Positions 54,258 to 62,704 of a DNA stretch of 64,000 bases are shown piece by piece; within the stretch, counting starts at the first letter, position 1, and every line of letters begins with the position of its first letter. Origin of the DNA: a virus; the IMG/VR virus record IMGVR_UViG_3300042484_002041, positions 103,585 through 167,584 of that record; one strand, written 5' to 3'. A program made the translations under genes and the position numbers. The notes beneath the pieces were generated by a model. It was not told the DNA's origin. It saw nothing but the letters and a program-made list of their open reading frames with translations, and searched no databases.

Positions 54258-54299
54258 ACAATGTATCAAATAATCGCTAATATAAATGAGCAGTTACGA

Positions 54300-54635
54300 T
54301 TAAAATTGATCTGGCCAATCTCTAAACAGTGCATGTTGTATGGTCGAGCAATCAACAAACTGATTAAAGCTCTTGTGTTTCACTTCGAGTTCGCCCTCTA
54401 GAGGCGCTACACGTTTAAAGGCTTCGTCCATCTGAGCCATGTTTTTAAACTCCATAATAATAAGCCATTCGGGCATGTCGGCGATGCTACGGAATCCCAG
54501 CTTACAACGAGTAATACGATAACTCTCCATCTTGCCTTCGGCTTTCAAGTGGTCAAAGAAACTCTTCATTCCATTGACCCATTCCAAGTCAGTGATGTCG
54601 CCTTCTTTGTTTGCCCAAATAGTGTATAAGTCCAT
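54300..54635 (-). CDS. Hypothetical ferredoxin-like-fold protein
   Basis: 111 residues from the ATG at 54,635 (MDLYTIWAN); the in-frame TTG at 54,671 would add 12 poorly ordered residues. The strand-helix-strand layout (LYTIWANK; WVNGMKSFFDHLK; ESYRITRCK; WLIIMEFKNMAQMDEAFKRV; VDCSTIQHALF) suggests a dimeric alpha/beta-barrel or ferredoxin-like fold. I believe it belongs to a small conserved family of unknown function. It is not linked to its neighbours by overlap. Confidence 0.7.
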   Translation of the reverse strand: MDLYTIWANKEGDITDLEWVNGMKSFFDHLKAEGKMESYRITRCKLGFRSIADMPEWLIIMEFKNMAQMDEAFKRVAPLEGELEVKHKSFNQFVDCSTIQHALFRDWPDQF

Positions 54636-54698
54636 GTGTATTCTTTCAAGTATAAGTATTTTATCTAGCAACTACTCCTTAGGAATAAAACGATAGGT

Positions 54699-55505
54699 AT
54701 GATTACTCCCTTTATCGATAAAAATGCAATTACTCCTTGGTCAAAGATGATTGTAGTAACAGGAATTCCTGGATCCAGAGCGGACTTCTTAGCTGGGTGG
54801 CTAAGTCAAGGACACCCGACTTTGTTTCAACATATGCGATGGGACATAATTACAGGTTATGGAATTAGTACAATTGGATCACCGTTGAATTGGCACGTGC
54901 TGACTAATGCGTCAACTGATAACAGGACTATAGAAATAAATGCTGCGGCTGCAGCCTGGTGGTGTGCCGACGCACATTGGGCAGTTTCTAAATCTCATCA
55001 GCCTAGTTCAATCCTGCAGCACTGGATCCCGAAAGATCATGCAGACAAGTTTATATTTGTTGATATTATAATGGATACAGTCGAAACAACACACCAAGTG
55101 CAGTGGGAGAATTTTGTAAAAAATATTCTGTGGAACTATACCAATGGCAGCAGGCGCGGTCGCACTAAACTCTGTAACTTTTGCAAGTACGATCTATCAG
55201 AGTTAACTGACACCGACGCACTGTTGGCTGTCTTGGATTACATGTTTAGTACAGATATTTTACAAGTTACACAGCGCAATTTTGATTATACGTCTGCAAT
55301 CAACAGTGACTTTGATGTAATATCAACTGAGTATAGTAAAATAATGCAACCTGATGGCATTGTGGAGTTAGCAGACAAACTGGGTATCAGTGAGCCTAAC
55401 ATTGATTTGTGGAACTCTCGGTTATGCGAAGCTCGCAGCCCGGACAGAATATTTGCATTAAACAAGTGGTGGGAAAAACCCAATTACCCTCTTCCCGGAA
55501 AATAA
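54699..55505 (+). CDS. P-loop-like (possible sulfotransferase-fold) protein
   Basis: 268 residues. VVTGIPGSRADFLAGWLSQ (about 18-36) is a Gly-rich P-loop-like N-terminus. WAVSKSHQPSSI (about 95-106) followed by DKFIFVDIIMDTV recalls the K-x-H and strand before the 3'-phosphate site of sulfotransferases. The C-terminus LADKLGISEPNIDLW...ALNKWW fits that fold. It is a lone plus-strand gene whose 3' end overlaps the convergent amidinotransferase gene by 22 bases. It resembles the radical SAM partners but has no radical SAM gene beside it. Confidence 0.68.
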   Translation: MITPFIDKNAITPWSKMIVVTGIPGSRADFLAGWLSQGHPTLFQHMRWDIITGYGISTIGSPLNWHVLTNASTDNRTIEINAAAAAWWCADAHWAVSKSHQPSSILQHWIPKDHADKFIFVDIIMDTVETTHQVQWENFVKNILWNYTNGSRRGRTKLCNFCKYDLSELTDTDALLAVLDYMFSTDILQVTQRNFDYTSAINSDFDVISTEYSKIMQPDGIVELADKLGISEPNIDLWNSRLCEARSPDRIFALNKWWEKPNYPLPGK

Positions 55506-56503
55506 TCTTGTTTTACACCTGCTCGGTGTAAATCACTTGTTACACAATGTATGCCACCGTCCCAAAAATACCTATGCCTAAATGGCACAACATGAGGGGT
55601 TATTCCGAATCGTTCCAGCGCATCAAACACTTGTTTATTGTAGCTAAACACTATGACATTTTTAGGGTCAATGATCAACATGTTAACATCAAACACAGTT
55701 TCTTCTACATACCCTACCCAGTGCCCGAGCCAGTTTTCGACTAAGTCAACTACATCTTGATCGTGTTCGAACCCGGGAATCCACCACTTTCCTTGATTTT
55801 TCAATTTAAGATCACAGAAAGGTTTTACTTTCTGCCAACTTTGTCCGGGCAAATAAACAACTTCCCAGTCCGGGAAAGTAGTTGCGTAAGTTGGCACATC
55901 GAACAGACTGATAATCAATCCCGGTATTACCGGACAGTAGGTACCATCGCTGTGGCCTCCGGTATTGATAATGTGATTTCGTGTACTGGTAAATTCTTGA
56001 TCAACGCTTTGTTTTAATTCTGTAGCGTCTTGATTATATGAATTTGTTCCAAAGTATAAATCTTGACCGATTCTAGATACCATTGCTCCGTTAATTGTAG
56101 CAAGATCAAACTCTGTGACAACTGTATTTCCTTGCGCCGCGACTTGCTTTACAATGTCTTCGTATCCGCCGATCCAACCAGGCGCAGTATTGAATTTTTG
56201 ATAAAAAGTACTACCGATCATGATACTAAGATCTCGGGGAGTCATTGGTGGTGGGATGTAACGCGAATCATCTGGTAACAAATAATGCATGCTATCTTTA
56301 AACACAGTAGGCCTTAGAACTTCAACCCCAAACTGCTCTAACTTGTCAACAATGTTTTGATAATCTTCCTCAGTCTCAATTGCTATTTTCTCGAATAATT
56401 CACGTACATGCGGTACTTGAATCCAAGAATAGAATTCTGGAGGATAGCTACGCCCTACAATGCAAACTTTAAGTGGGTCCCAGTGTTGATAGACTGAATA
56501 CAT
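55484..56503 (-). CDS. Amidinotransferase-family enzyme (glycine/inosamine amidinotransferase-like)
   Basis: 339 residues. PPMTPRDLSIMIGSTF, MVSRIGQDLYFGTNSYN, GGHSDGTYCPVIPGL (His184, Asp186) and VPFRHRYFWDGGIHCVTSDLHRAG (Cys320) match the active-site segments of amidinotransferases (family consensus GGG.HC.T.D), which transfer an amidino group from arginine. A catalytic His, Asp and Cys are all visible. Length fits the family (about 350-390). Substrate could be glycine, an amino sugar phosphate or another amine. It lies at the end of a short minus-strand run after gp26. An amidinotransferase is unusual in a phage. Confidence 0.85.
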   Translation of the reverse strand: MYSVYQHWDPLKVCIVGRSYPPEFYSWIQVPHVRELFEKIAIETEEDYQNIVDKLEQFGVEVLRPTVFKDSMHYLLPDDSRYIPPPMTPRDLSIMIGSTFYQKFNTAPGWIGGYEDIVKQVAAQGNTVVTEFDLATINGAMVSRIGQDLYFGTNSYNQDATELKQSVDQEFTSTRNHIINTGGHSDGTYCPVIPGLIISLFDVPTYATTFPDWEVVYLPGQSWQKVKPFCDLKLKNQGKWWIPGFEHDQDVVDLVENWLGHWVGYVEETVFDVNMLIIDPKNVIVFSYNKQVFDALERFGITPHVVPFRHRYFWDGGIHCVTSDLHRAGVKQDYFPGRG

Positions 56504-56506
56504 ATA

Positions 56507-56938
56507 TTATAGTGGTCCTAAAAGTTCAAATCCCTGCATGTTTTGTTTATACAGGTGTGCTTGTTCCAAGTACAAGTACTCAAATCCACGAGCACGGTAT
56601 ATTGCACATTCAGTTTGCAAGCTCTTGATACCAAGGCGCAGTTTGGGTGTCTTGTAATCCCATGCAAACTGTGCACATAGTGCATTCTTGCTGTCGTAAC
56701 GTTCAATCAGGCTAAACGCAACTAGTTTATCCCCATCTCGGTAGCCAATAACATCTGTATTGGCTGCTGTGTATCTGCTGTTAAAGATGGGCATGACACT
56801 GGCAAAATGCTTGTAGACGCAGTAGCGTTTGTATATGTCGTTGAGCTGCGCGATGTCGGGATCAGTAATGTAGTACCAGTCGCAGCTGGCTGGGTACTCG
56901 GTTTGCGCAAGATTTATGCGGGCAAACTGATAGCTCAT
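56507..56938 (-). CDS. GNAT-fold protein resembling the C-terminal half of arginyl/leucyl-tRNA-protein transferase
   Basis: 143 residues. ITDPDIAQLNDIYKRYCVYKHF and GDKLVAFSLIERYD open a GNAT-type fold. DYKTPKLRLGIKSLQTECAIYRARGFEYLYLEQAHLYKQN matches the end of ATE/Bpt enzymes (consensus D...SLG..S...EI..A...G..Y.YLG......YK). It is short for a full ATE (about 230-250 residues) and lacks the N-terminal Cys-rich domain. It could add or recognise an aminoacyl group, but activity is not shown. It overlaps the preceding gene by 4 bases. Confidence 0.65.
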   Translation of the reverse strand: MSYQFARINLAQTEYPASCDWYYITDPDIAQLNDIYKRYCVYKHFASVMPIFNSRYTAANTDVIGYRDGDKLVAFSLIERYDSKNALCAQFAWDYKTPKLRLGIKSLQTECAIYRARGFEYLYLEQAHLYKQNMQGFELLGPL

Positions 56939-57441
56939 TCTCTAGGATCCGGGCGGTGGTTGAACAAGTTAGCAAGATACTCTTCGGGCCATGACTTGTA
57001 AAATCCCTTGTGCGCCATGACCCGTGCCTTGCTGTTGAGATCACTCAAGCCCTGCACCATGGCTAGCGCATAGGTGCCCTGATTCAAACACACTCCGTTT
57101 ACCATTTCCGGGTCCGACGGGTGATCTTCTAACACAATTAGATCCTTTGCTAGCAGGAAATCTTGATTGGCACGTTCTAACTGTTGATGGAAATCCAAGT
57201 ACGGCCAACTGCCCGGGCGGTACGCATACACTACCACTTCTTTGCCTTCTAAGCCAGTTGCGGCCAGCCCTTGTAGGTCCTGGTACGGCCGTGTGCCCAA
57301 GCGAACATCAAAGCTGCCGGCTAGCCTAGAACGGCGTGCGTACGGGCATGGTGGCCAGTTTCCCAAGGCCGGGTGTGGAATCTCAACAAAGCTGGTGATC
57401 CAGTTTTCGATATCTTCGCGCACCTGTGTAATGTCTAACAT
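56935..57441 (-). CDS. Hypothetical protein in the gp26 downstream run
   Basis: 168 residues, not recognised. ENWITSFVEIPHPALGNWPPCPYARRSRL gives one conserved-looking motif (a Trp-Pro-Pro-Cys-Pro-Tyr-Ala loop), and DHPSDPEMVNGVCLNQGTYALAMVQGL gives a second, with Asp and Cys residues. There is no signal peptide or membrane segment. It is coupled to the ATE-like gene by a 4-base overlap and lies 8 bases after the gp51-like gene. Its role is unknown. Confidence 0.65.
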   Translation of the reverse strand: MLDITQVREDIENWITSFVEIPHPALGNWPPCPYARRSRLAGSFDVRLGTRPYQDLQGLAATGLEGKEVVVYAYRPGSWPYLDFHQQLERANQDFLLAKDLIVLEDHPSDPEMVNGVCLNQGTYALAMVQGLSDLNSKARVMAHKGFYKSWPEEYLANLFNHRPDPRE

Positions 57442-57449
57442 AGTTGTTC

Positions 57450-57647
57450 CTAGAAAAATGGCAGCCCAGACTTTTTCGTCGTATCCAAGTTTTCCTTGAT
57501 GATGCCATTGATGATCTCACGTTCAGAAAAACTCAAATGCATGGCCTGCTCATATGTGATACCGCCCCGCATGTACCAACACAGCTTGAGTATCTCGGTG
57601 CGTATACTCTTGGCCTCCTTTTCCATGCCCTCGATGGTTTTAACCAC
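57450..57647 (-). CDS. gp51-like baseplate hub assembly protein
   Basis: 65 residues from the GTG at 57,647. EILKLCWYMRGGITYEQAMHLSFSEREIINGIIKENLDTTKKSGLPFF is the distinctive small helical pattern (CWYMRGG ... EREII..II.EN...TKK.GLPFF) found after gp26 in environmental T4-likes. The frame stays open upstream to a CTG at 57,662 (reading LTPERVVKTIE), which may be the true start. It lies 18 bases past the gp26 stop. A hub assembly role comes from family and position. Confidence 0.78.
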   Translation of the reverse strand: MVKTIEGMEKEAKSIRTEILKLCWYMRGGITYEQAMHLSFSEREIINGIIKENLDTTKKSGLPFF

Positions 57648-57664
57648 CCGCTCGGGGGTCAGAG

Positions 57665-58501
57665 TTAGGAGGCGGCTCCGAAAAAATTTGACATATCAAG
57701 TGTGAATTGCTGGTCGTAGTCATTGCCGCAACTGGTGCACTTGATATGTAGTGGCTGCATTTCAGCCTGTTTCTTGATCTTGATGATCTGATCACGGATC
57801 ACAGCAAACACCTTGCGATCGCAGTTGGCTAACCACTCGTTAATGTGCTCTTGCTCAACCACACGCACCTGCGGCGTCTGCACCATGGCAATGCTCTGTG
57901 CCAGGGCCTGTGTGGTAAACATAGTGATCTTCTTTAGCATGTCGCCAATCTCTTTGAGACGGGTCTCATCTTCTGCACCGGCCTGTTGCAGCATGGCCAT
58001 GGTCTTTTGATCGGCAAACTGCGCCATGCTGTTTTCGTTGATCTGTTGGTAACTCATGGGCTTCAAGAACACCTTGAGTTCGCCCACGTCAATGCCAGAA
58101 GTGTAATCAGGTCTCCCGATAGTTTCCATCACAGTGCGCAAGTCCACGCCATACTCGTCCTCGTTTGCACAACCAGGACAGGTGGTGTTGATGTCCATCT
58201 CGTGCCCGTAGGTGGCGATTCTGATAGCAATCAATACAGTATCAATGTCCATAGCCGGCATGCCCCAGGCACTTTTGATATTGGGAATACAGCTTTCAAT
58301 CACCGAGTTCACAGCGTTGCCATTGAACAGTGCGTCTGGTGTTCGATAAGTGATCTCATCCAGTGTGGTCATTGGCAACACTGGGTATTCATTGTTGGCT
58401 GTGGGTTCCAGGGCGCCTTCTTGGTAGAATCGCCCGCCGCTGGGCAGTTGGATATAAATTGAAGGTTGGCGAAAATACTGTTTTAAAGGGTTAGTTTCCA
58501 T
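57665..58501 (-). CDS. 26: Baseplate hub protein gp26 (T4 baseplate protein family)
   Basis: 278 residues from the ATG at 58,501; the open frame extends upstream to 58,564 but crosses the late promoter. METNPLKQYFRQPSIYIQLPSGGRFY, MTTLDEITYRTPDALFNGNAV and DIDTVLIAIRIATYGHEMDINTTCPGC match the T4 baseplate (gp26) family. Two Cys pairs, CPGC (Cys130-133 approximately) and CTSC near the C-terminus, probably bind one zinc. A perfect TATAAATA promoter lies 35 bases upstream. It heads a minus-strand run that includes the gp51-like, ATE-like and amidinotransferase genes. Confidence 0.88.
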   Translation of the reverse strand: METNPLKQYFRQPSIYIQLPSGGRFYQEGALEPTANNEYPVLPMTTLDEITYRTPDALFNGNAVNSVIESCIPNIKSAWGMPAMDIDTVLIAIRIATYGHEMDINTTCPGCANEDEYGVDLRTVMETIGRPDYTSGIDVGELKVFLKPMSYQQINENSMAQFADQKTMAMLQQAGAEDETRLKEIGDMLKKITMFTTQALAQSIAMVQTPQVRVVEQEHINEWLANCDRKVFAVIRDQIIKIKKQAEMQPLHIKCTSCGNDYDQQFTLDMSNFFGAAS

Positions 58502-58535
58502 GAGTTTGAGTTTGAGTAAATACGATGTAGCTGTA

Positions 58536-58543
58536 TATTTATA
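58536..58543 (-). promoter_or_regulatory. T4-type late promoter (TATAAATA) before gp26
   Basis: Perfect TATAAATA on the minus strand in the 53-base divergent gap between gp26 (ATG 58,501) and the tape-measure-like gene (GTG 58,555). The spacing leaves a leader of about 28 bases. Confidence 0.75.
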
Positions 58544-58554
58544 GGTAAAAAATC

Positions 58555-61500
58555 GTGGACCCACAAATTCAAGAACTAATCGAGCGCATGCGTGAGCTAG
58601 TTGCGACTATTAGAGCAACTAGTAAGACTAGCACCGTCGGCACTGGATCAGGCGATGATACTGGCGGTGATGCCGCCAAAGCATTTACACGTGGGTCGGA
58701 CAAGATTGTAAATGCAATGGCTACTCTAGCGCTCAAGTTAGATGGCAGAGCTAGAACCACCCGTGAAGAGACTCTAGCGGTCAACAGGTTTGCCAAGCAA
58801 GTTGAAAAGATTACTTCAAAACAAGATGCTGCTGCTAAGAAAATTGAAGAGGCGGCAGCGGCGGCGGCAAAAGCATTGGCTGACGCAGCCGAAGCTGCAA
58901 GATTAGCAGCACGAACAGATCAGCAAATTGCTGCCGATAAACGATCAGCAAATATTAAACAGTTAAGCGCCGGTGCACAAGATGCGAGAAAAGGTCGCGA
59001 AGGTGCTGCAGGAGTCTTCAAAGATTTTGAAGATCTAGGCACCGGAAGCCAGCTGCTTAAAGATAAATTCATGTCTCTAGGCGGAAATAGCATGACAGCC
59101 CAGATTGGGTTGCAAGCACTAGCAGCCGGCGCAGAAGGTGTAGTCAAAAGTCTTGCCGGGTTTGGCTCGGCATTAGATAAAGGACAACGAGGCGCAGCAG
59201 TTAGTGCACAGGCTTTCAGTGACTTGGTAACTCCTTTGCTTGATTTTGCTGACACCATTGGCAAAATCATAACTGTTGCATCTTTCTTTCTCCCGGGAGG
59301 TGCATTAGGTAAAGTATTATTTAAAGGTGCGGTAGCAGCCGGTGGCGCCCTAATTAGTTTGGGCAGTTCTGCTGGTAAACTTTCTCTTGAGTATATAAAA
59401 GTATCTGCGGCTGCAGCAGACGCCCTATTCAAGAGCTTTAATTCACTAAGCGAAGCTGGCGCAACCACTGCTGGCGGCATGGATGATGTATTTGTACAGC
59501 TTCAAACGCTGGGCATGACACTGTCGGAGATTGACAAGTTCACCACCCTCATTGGTAAGAACAGCAAGGTACTATCACAGTTTGGTGCCACTGCAGCCGA
59601 AGGCGCAAAGTTGTTTAGTGAAGTAGCCGGCACATTGGTCAAAAGTGATCTTGGAACGCAGCTTAACCAGCTAGGTATTACCGCTGATGAACAGCGTGAA
59701 TCGGCCCTGGCTTACATGAACATTCAAGCCAAGACCGGACAGCTTAATTTAAAGAACACAAAACAATTAATAGAAGAATCAGGCAAGTTTGTTAAAGAAC
59801 TTGACATGGCTGCTAGACTCACTGGCGCCACGCGCAAAGAACAACAGGAAGCTAGAGAATCTGCACAGACAGAATCACGTTTTCGCGCAGCGCAAATTGA
59901 AGCAGAGCAAAATGGCGATACAGAGCGACAAGCTGAATTAGAAGTTATACAACGCACGTTCGCCCTTGCAAGGCCTTTTGTTGGCGAGGAAGCAGCGAAA
60001 GGTGTATTACAGATTGGAGCAAGCGGCGGCGCCATGACAACCGACGCGGCTATTGCTGCTCAACAATCGCTTGGCGTAACAAAAATAATGCAAGAACGGC
60101 AAGATAAAGGTTCAATTACCGACGAACGTATAATGCAGATAATGGCAGAAACGGCCGATGCACAACGAAAAAGTACCCTTGGTACTAGTAAGTTTATTGG
60201 TGATATAAAAACACAAATTGATAATGCAGGGATAGACGATTTAATAAAACGAAATAAAGCACTTACTACAGGTGCTGCCGAGGCCGGATTCACTGGCCCT
60301 GATGCACGCGAAAAGTATTTGCAAAAGGAACTCGACGACCGAAAAACCAAACCTACCCAACCAGGTAGTACTACCGGGGCCATGGTTGGTGCAGATCGCG
60401 CACAGCAGTCAGCAGCCATGATGATGGACAGCGCCAAAGCGGTAGGAATGGCTGCATCGGTGAATCAACGTGCGTCTACTGCCTTTGCTGATGCAGTGAA
60501 AATGTTTAGTAAGACTGTTGGTGCCAAACAGCCCACGGGCGGAACATACTCTAACGCAGAACTGGGCACTACAGGTACGCTGGGCACTCCAGGTACGCTG
60601 GGAACTCCTGGTACTCTGACCACGCCTGCTACGCTGGGCACAGCGCCGACCCCGAATGCGCCGCAAGGACGGACCGAAACTGGTGCTCCTATCTCTCCGA
60701 TCGCTGCAATACAGACAAGTGCAATAGCCGAATCTCGTAAAGCCGCTGATGCAGCTAGAGAAAAAGCTATAGATGCAGTTAAGAAGCACGAAGAAGCCAA
60801 AGCAGAATTAGATATATTTAAAAAAGCCAATGCTAGCAGAGAACAAATAGCAGCAGTTGAAGCCAGACTTGCTGTATTGGCTAAAGAACGCGAAAAAGCC
60901 GAACAAGACGAGAGTGCTGCTTCGAGAAAAGTATCAACGCAAGCTACAGCATTAAGAGCTCAACAAAACAAGGATGCGCAAGAATACAACAAGTGGTTAA
61001 ACGGGAATGTCAATGAAAGCAAAAAAATTGGCACAACACTTGTTACTGATGAAGCCACACGACAGGTCTATGCATTTGATGAAGCTAAACTTGCAGAAAC
61101 TGATCGAGACAATTACGAACGATTTGTTAAACGAAAAGAACAACTGATCAAAGATGGCATTGAAAACTTTGAAAAAATTAATAAGATTAAGGCTGGGGAA
61201 GTTAGCGACGCAGAAAAAGAAAAAATCAAAGCAATTGCCCGTGCTCAAGCAGCCAAGGAGTTTACACCAGCAGCCGTAGAAACTGGTGCAGCTACTGTCA
61301 TGAAGACGACATTGCCGGCTGTTCCGACCACACCAACTGCACCGGCTGCAGCAGTATCAGCATCGACTGCAGCTGGTGCACCACCGCCAACTGTTAAACC
61401 CTCTGCACCACTGCCACCTGCACCACCGCCACCTGCACCACCGGTATCAGCATCGACTGCAGCTGGTGCACCACCGCCAACTGTTAAACCCTCTGCACCA

Positions 61501-62703
61501 CTGCCACCTGCACCACCGGTACTACCGCCAACTGAACAAACTGCTCCGCGTACTAAAGTAGCAGGGACTCCTAAACAGCCAGCAATCTCGGGCCAACTAA
61601 AAGAAGATTTACTATCTCAGTTGTCTGCTAGCGGAATTACAAGTAAAACCGCTCATGCAAATATTTTAGGGAATTTAGAAGCTGAGTCAAAAGGTAATGC
61701 AAGTGCAAGCGAAAGTTTAAATTATAGTCCTGAACGACTGTTGGCTGTTTTCCCTAAGAAATTTAAAGATTTAAACGATGCCAAAGAATTAGTAGCACAG
61801 GGACAAGAAGCAGTAGGTAACCGCGTATATGGCGGTCGAATGGGCAATCAATCTGATGAGGGATATATGTACCGGGGCCGTGGTTTAGTTCAACTAACTG
61901 GAAAAGACAACTACATAAAGTTTAGTAAGTTACTGAATATGCCAGACTTGGTAAAAAATCCAAACTTAGCAGCAGATCCAGAAATTTCTAAAAAGATTGC
62001 TGTTGCATTCTTTAGCGAGATGCAAAAAGGAGGAACTGATCTTACTGATATTTCTGCAGTCGGTAAAGGAGTTGGGTATGCTGGCGGCCAAGAAGAAACT
62101 AATAAAAGAGCAAATTTAGCAACCAACTACATGGCTACCGGCGGGGTAGTTAAATCAACACCGGGCGGGGTAGGAGTAGTAGCCGGGGAAGCAGGACGAA
62201 ACGAAGCGTTTGTGCCGCTGCCCGACGGTAAGTCAATCCCGGTTGTGATAAAGGATGTACAAAACTTATCCACCGAAATATCTGGATTGTCTAAACTAAT
62301 TGCCGGAATCTATGACACTGTAACACCATTCTTAAAATCAGATGATAACACTGCAACCTTGGCCAAGAGACAGATGCCGGTTGCACCTGATCTTGCAAAT
62401 TTAGCTGGCGTCAACACTCCGAACTTGGGCGAGATTACTGCTCCTAGTATCGACCGGGCTGATGTGACTTCTAATAACATTGGTAAATTAATCGACGAGC
62501 TCAAAGAGCAAAATAAATCCAACCTGAAGGATGCAATGAGTTCAGTTGCCGGCGAGTTAAAAGATGCATTAAAAGGCATGTCTCCGCAGTCACAGGATAA
62601 CTCAGCTAGTCAAGATCTTGTGGCAGCAGTGAACGAAATGGTACGGACACAGCGCGATACCAATGCAATCAGCTCTCGGATACTGCAAGTAAGCCAGAAC
62701 TAA
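58555..62703 (+). CDS. Tape-measure-like tail protein with GH19-type lytic domain
   Basis: 1,382 residues from the GTG at 58,555 (AGGT about 10 bases upstream). A helical N-terminus is followed by a hydrophobic segment (~232-275), long Ala/Lys/Gln-rich helices, a GTLGTP repeat (~669-699) and a Pro-rich repeat (934-988). A GH19/lysozyme-like domain spans ~1,016-1,196: Glu1042 in LGNLEAES, YSPERLLAVFP, and YMYRGRGLVQLTGKDNY. GEAGRNEAFVPLPDGKSIPV (~1,211) is the tail-end motif typical of tape-measure proteins. A lytic domain inside the tape measure suggests local peptidoglycan cutting during injection. gp5 here lacks lysozyme, so this may be its replacement. It lies just before portal gp20. Confidence 0.82.
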   Translation: MDPQIQELIERMRELVATIRATSKTSTVGTGSGDDTGGDAAKAFTRGSDKIVNAMATLALKLDGRARTTREETLAVNRFAKQVEKITSKQDAAAKKIEEAAAAAAKALADAAEAARLAARTDQQIAADKRSANIKQLSAGAQDARKGREGAAGVFKDFEDLGTGSQLLKDKFMSLGGNSMTAQIGLQALAAGAEGVVKSLAGFGSALDKGQRGAAVSAQAFSDLVTPLLDFADTIGKIITVASFFLPGGALGKVLFKGAVAAGGALISLGSSAGKLSLEYIKVSAAAADALFKSFNSLSEAGATTAGGMDDVFVQLQTLGMTLSEIDKFTTLIGKNSKVLSQFGATAAEGAKLFSEVAGTLVKSDLGTQLNQLGITADEQRESALAYMNIQAKTGQLNLKNTKQLIEESGKFVKELDMAARLTGATRKEQQEARESAQTESRFRAAQIEAEQNGDTERQAELEVIQRTFALARPFVGEEAAKGVLQIGASGGAMTTDAAIAAQQSLGVTKIMQERQDKGSITDERIMQIMAETADAQRKSTLGTSKFIGDIKTQIDNAGIDDLIKRNKALTTGAAEAGFTGPDAREKYLQKELDDRKTKPTQPGSTTGAMVGADRAQQSAAMMMDSAKAVGMAASVNQRASTAFADAVKMFSKTVGAKQPTGGTYSNAELGTTGTLGTPGTLGTPGTLTTPATLGTAPTPNAPQGRTETGAPISPIAAIQTSAIAESRKAADAAREKAIDAVKKHEEAKAELDIFKKANASREQIAAVEARLAVLAKEREKAEQDESAASRKVSTQATALRAQQNKDAQEYNKWLNGNVNESKKIGTTLVTDEATRQVYAFDEAKLAETDRDNYERFVKRKEQLIKDGIENFEKINKIKAGEVSDAEKEKIKAIARAQAAKEFTPAAVETGAATVMKTTLPAVPTTPTAPAAAVSASTAAGAPPPTVKPSAPLPPAPPPPAPPVSASTAAGAPPPTVKPSAPLPPAPPVLPPTEQTAPRTKVAGTPKQPAISGQLKEDLLSQLSASGITSKTAHANILGNLEAESKGNASASESLNYSPERLLAVFPKKFKDLNDAKELVAQGQEAVGNRVYGGRMGNQSDEGYMYRGRGLVQLTGKDNYIKFSKLLNMPDLVKNPNLAADPEISKKIAVAFFSEMQKGGTDLTDISAVGKGVGYAGGQEETNKRANLATNYMATGGVVKSTPGGVGVVAGEAGRNEAFVPLPDGKSIPVVIKDVQNLSTEISGLSKLIAGIYDTVTPFLKSDDNTATLAKRQMPVAPDLANLAGVNTPNLGEITAPSIDRADVTSNNIGKLIDELKEQNKSNLKDAMSSVAGELKDALKGMSPQSQDNSASQDLVAAVNEMVRTQRDTNAISSRILQVSQN
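61354..61518 (+). repeat. Perfect 75-bp direct repeat in the tape-measure-like gene
   Basis: Bases 61,354-61,428 and 61,444-61,518 are identical (75/75), offset by 90 bases. Each encodes a 25-residue Val/Ser/Ala/Thr start followed by Gly-Ala-Pro and a proline-rich tail. The 15 bases between them repeat the PPAPP end. Perfect identity points to a recent duplication in a flexible linker before the lytic domain. Confidence 0.9.
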
Positions 62704-62704
62704 C

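Noticed and set aside
54281-54288. Plus-strand TATAAATG near 54,281
   Set aside because: There is no plus-strand gene within about 400 bases downstream, and the nearest gene is on the opposite strand.
53823-54299. tRNA, tmRNA, RNase P RNA or group I intron in the gene-free stretch
   Set aside because: I found no TTCRA T-loop, no tmRNA tag reading frame, no RNase P GAGGAAAGUC-like motif and no group I core. Left as unassigned structured RNA.
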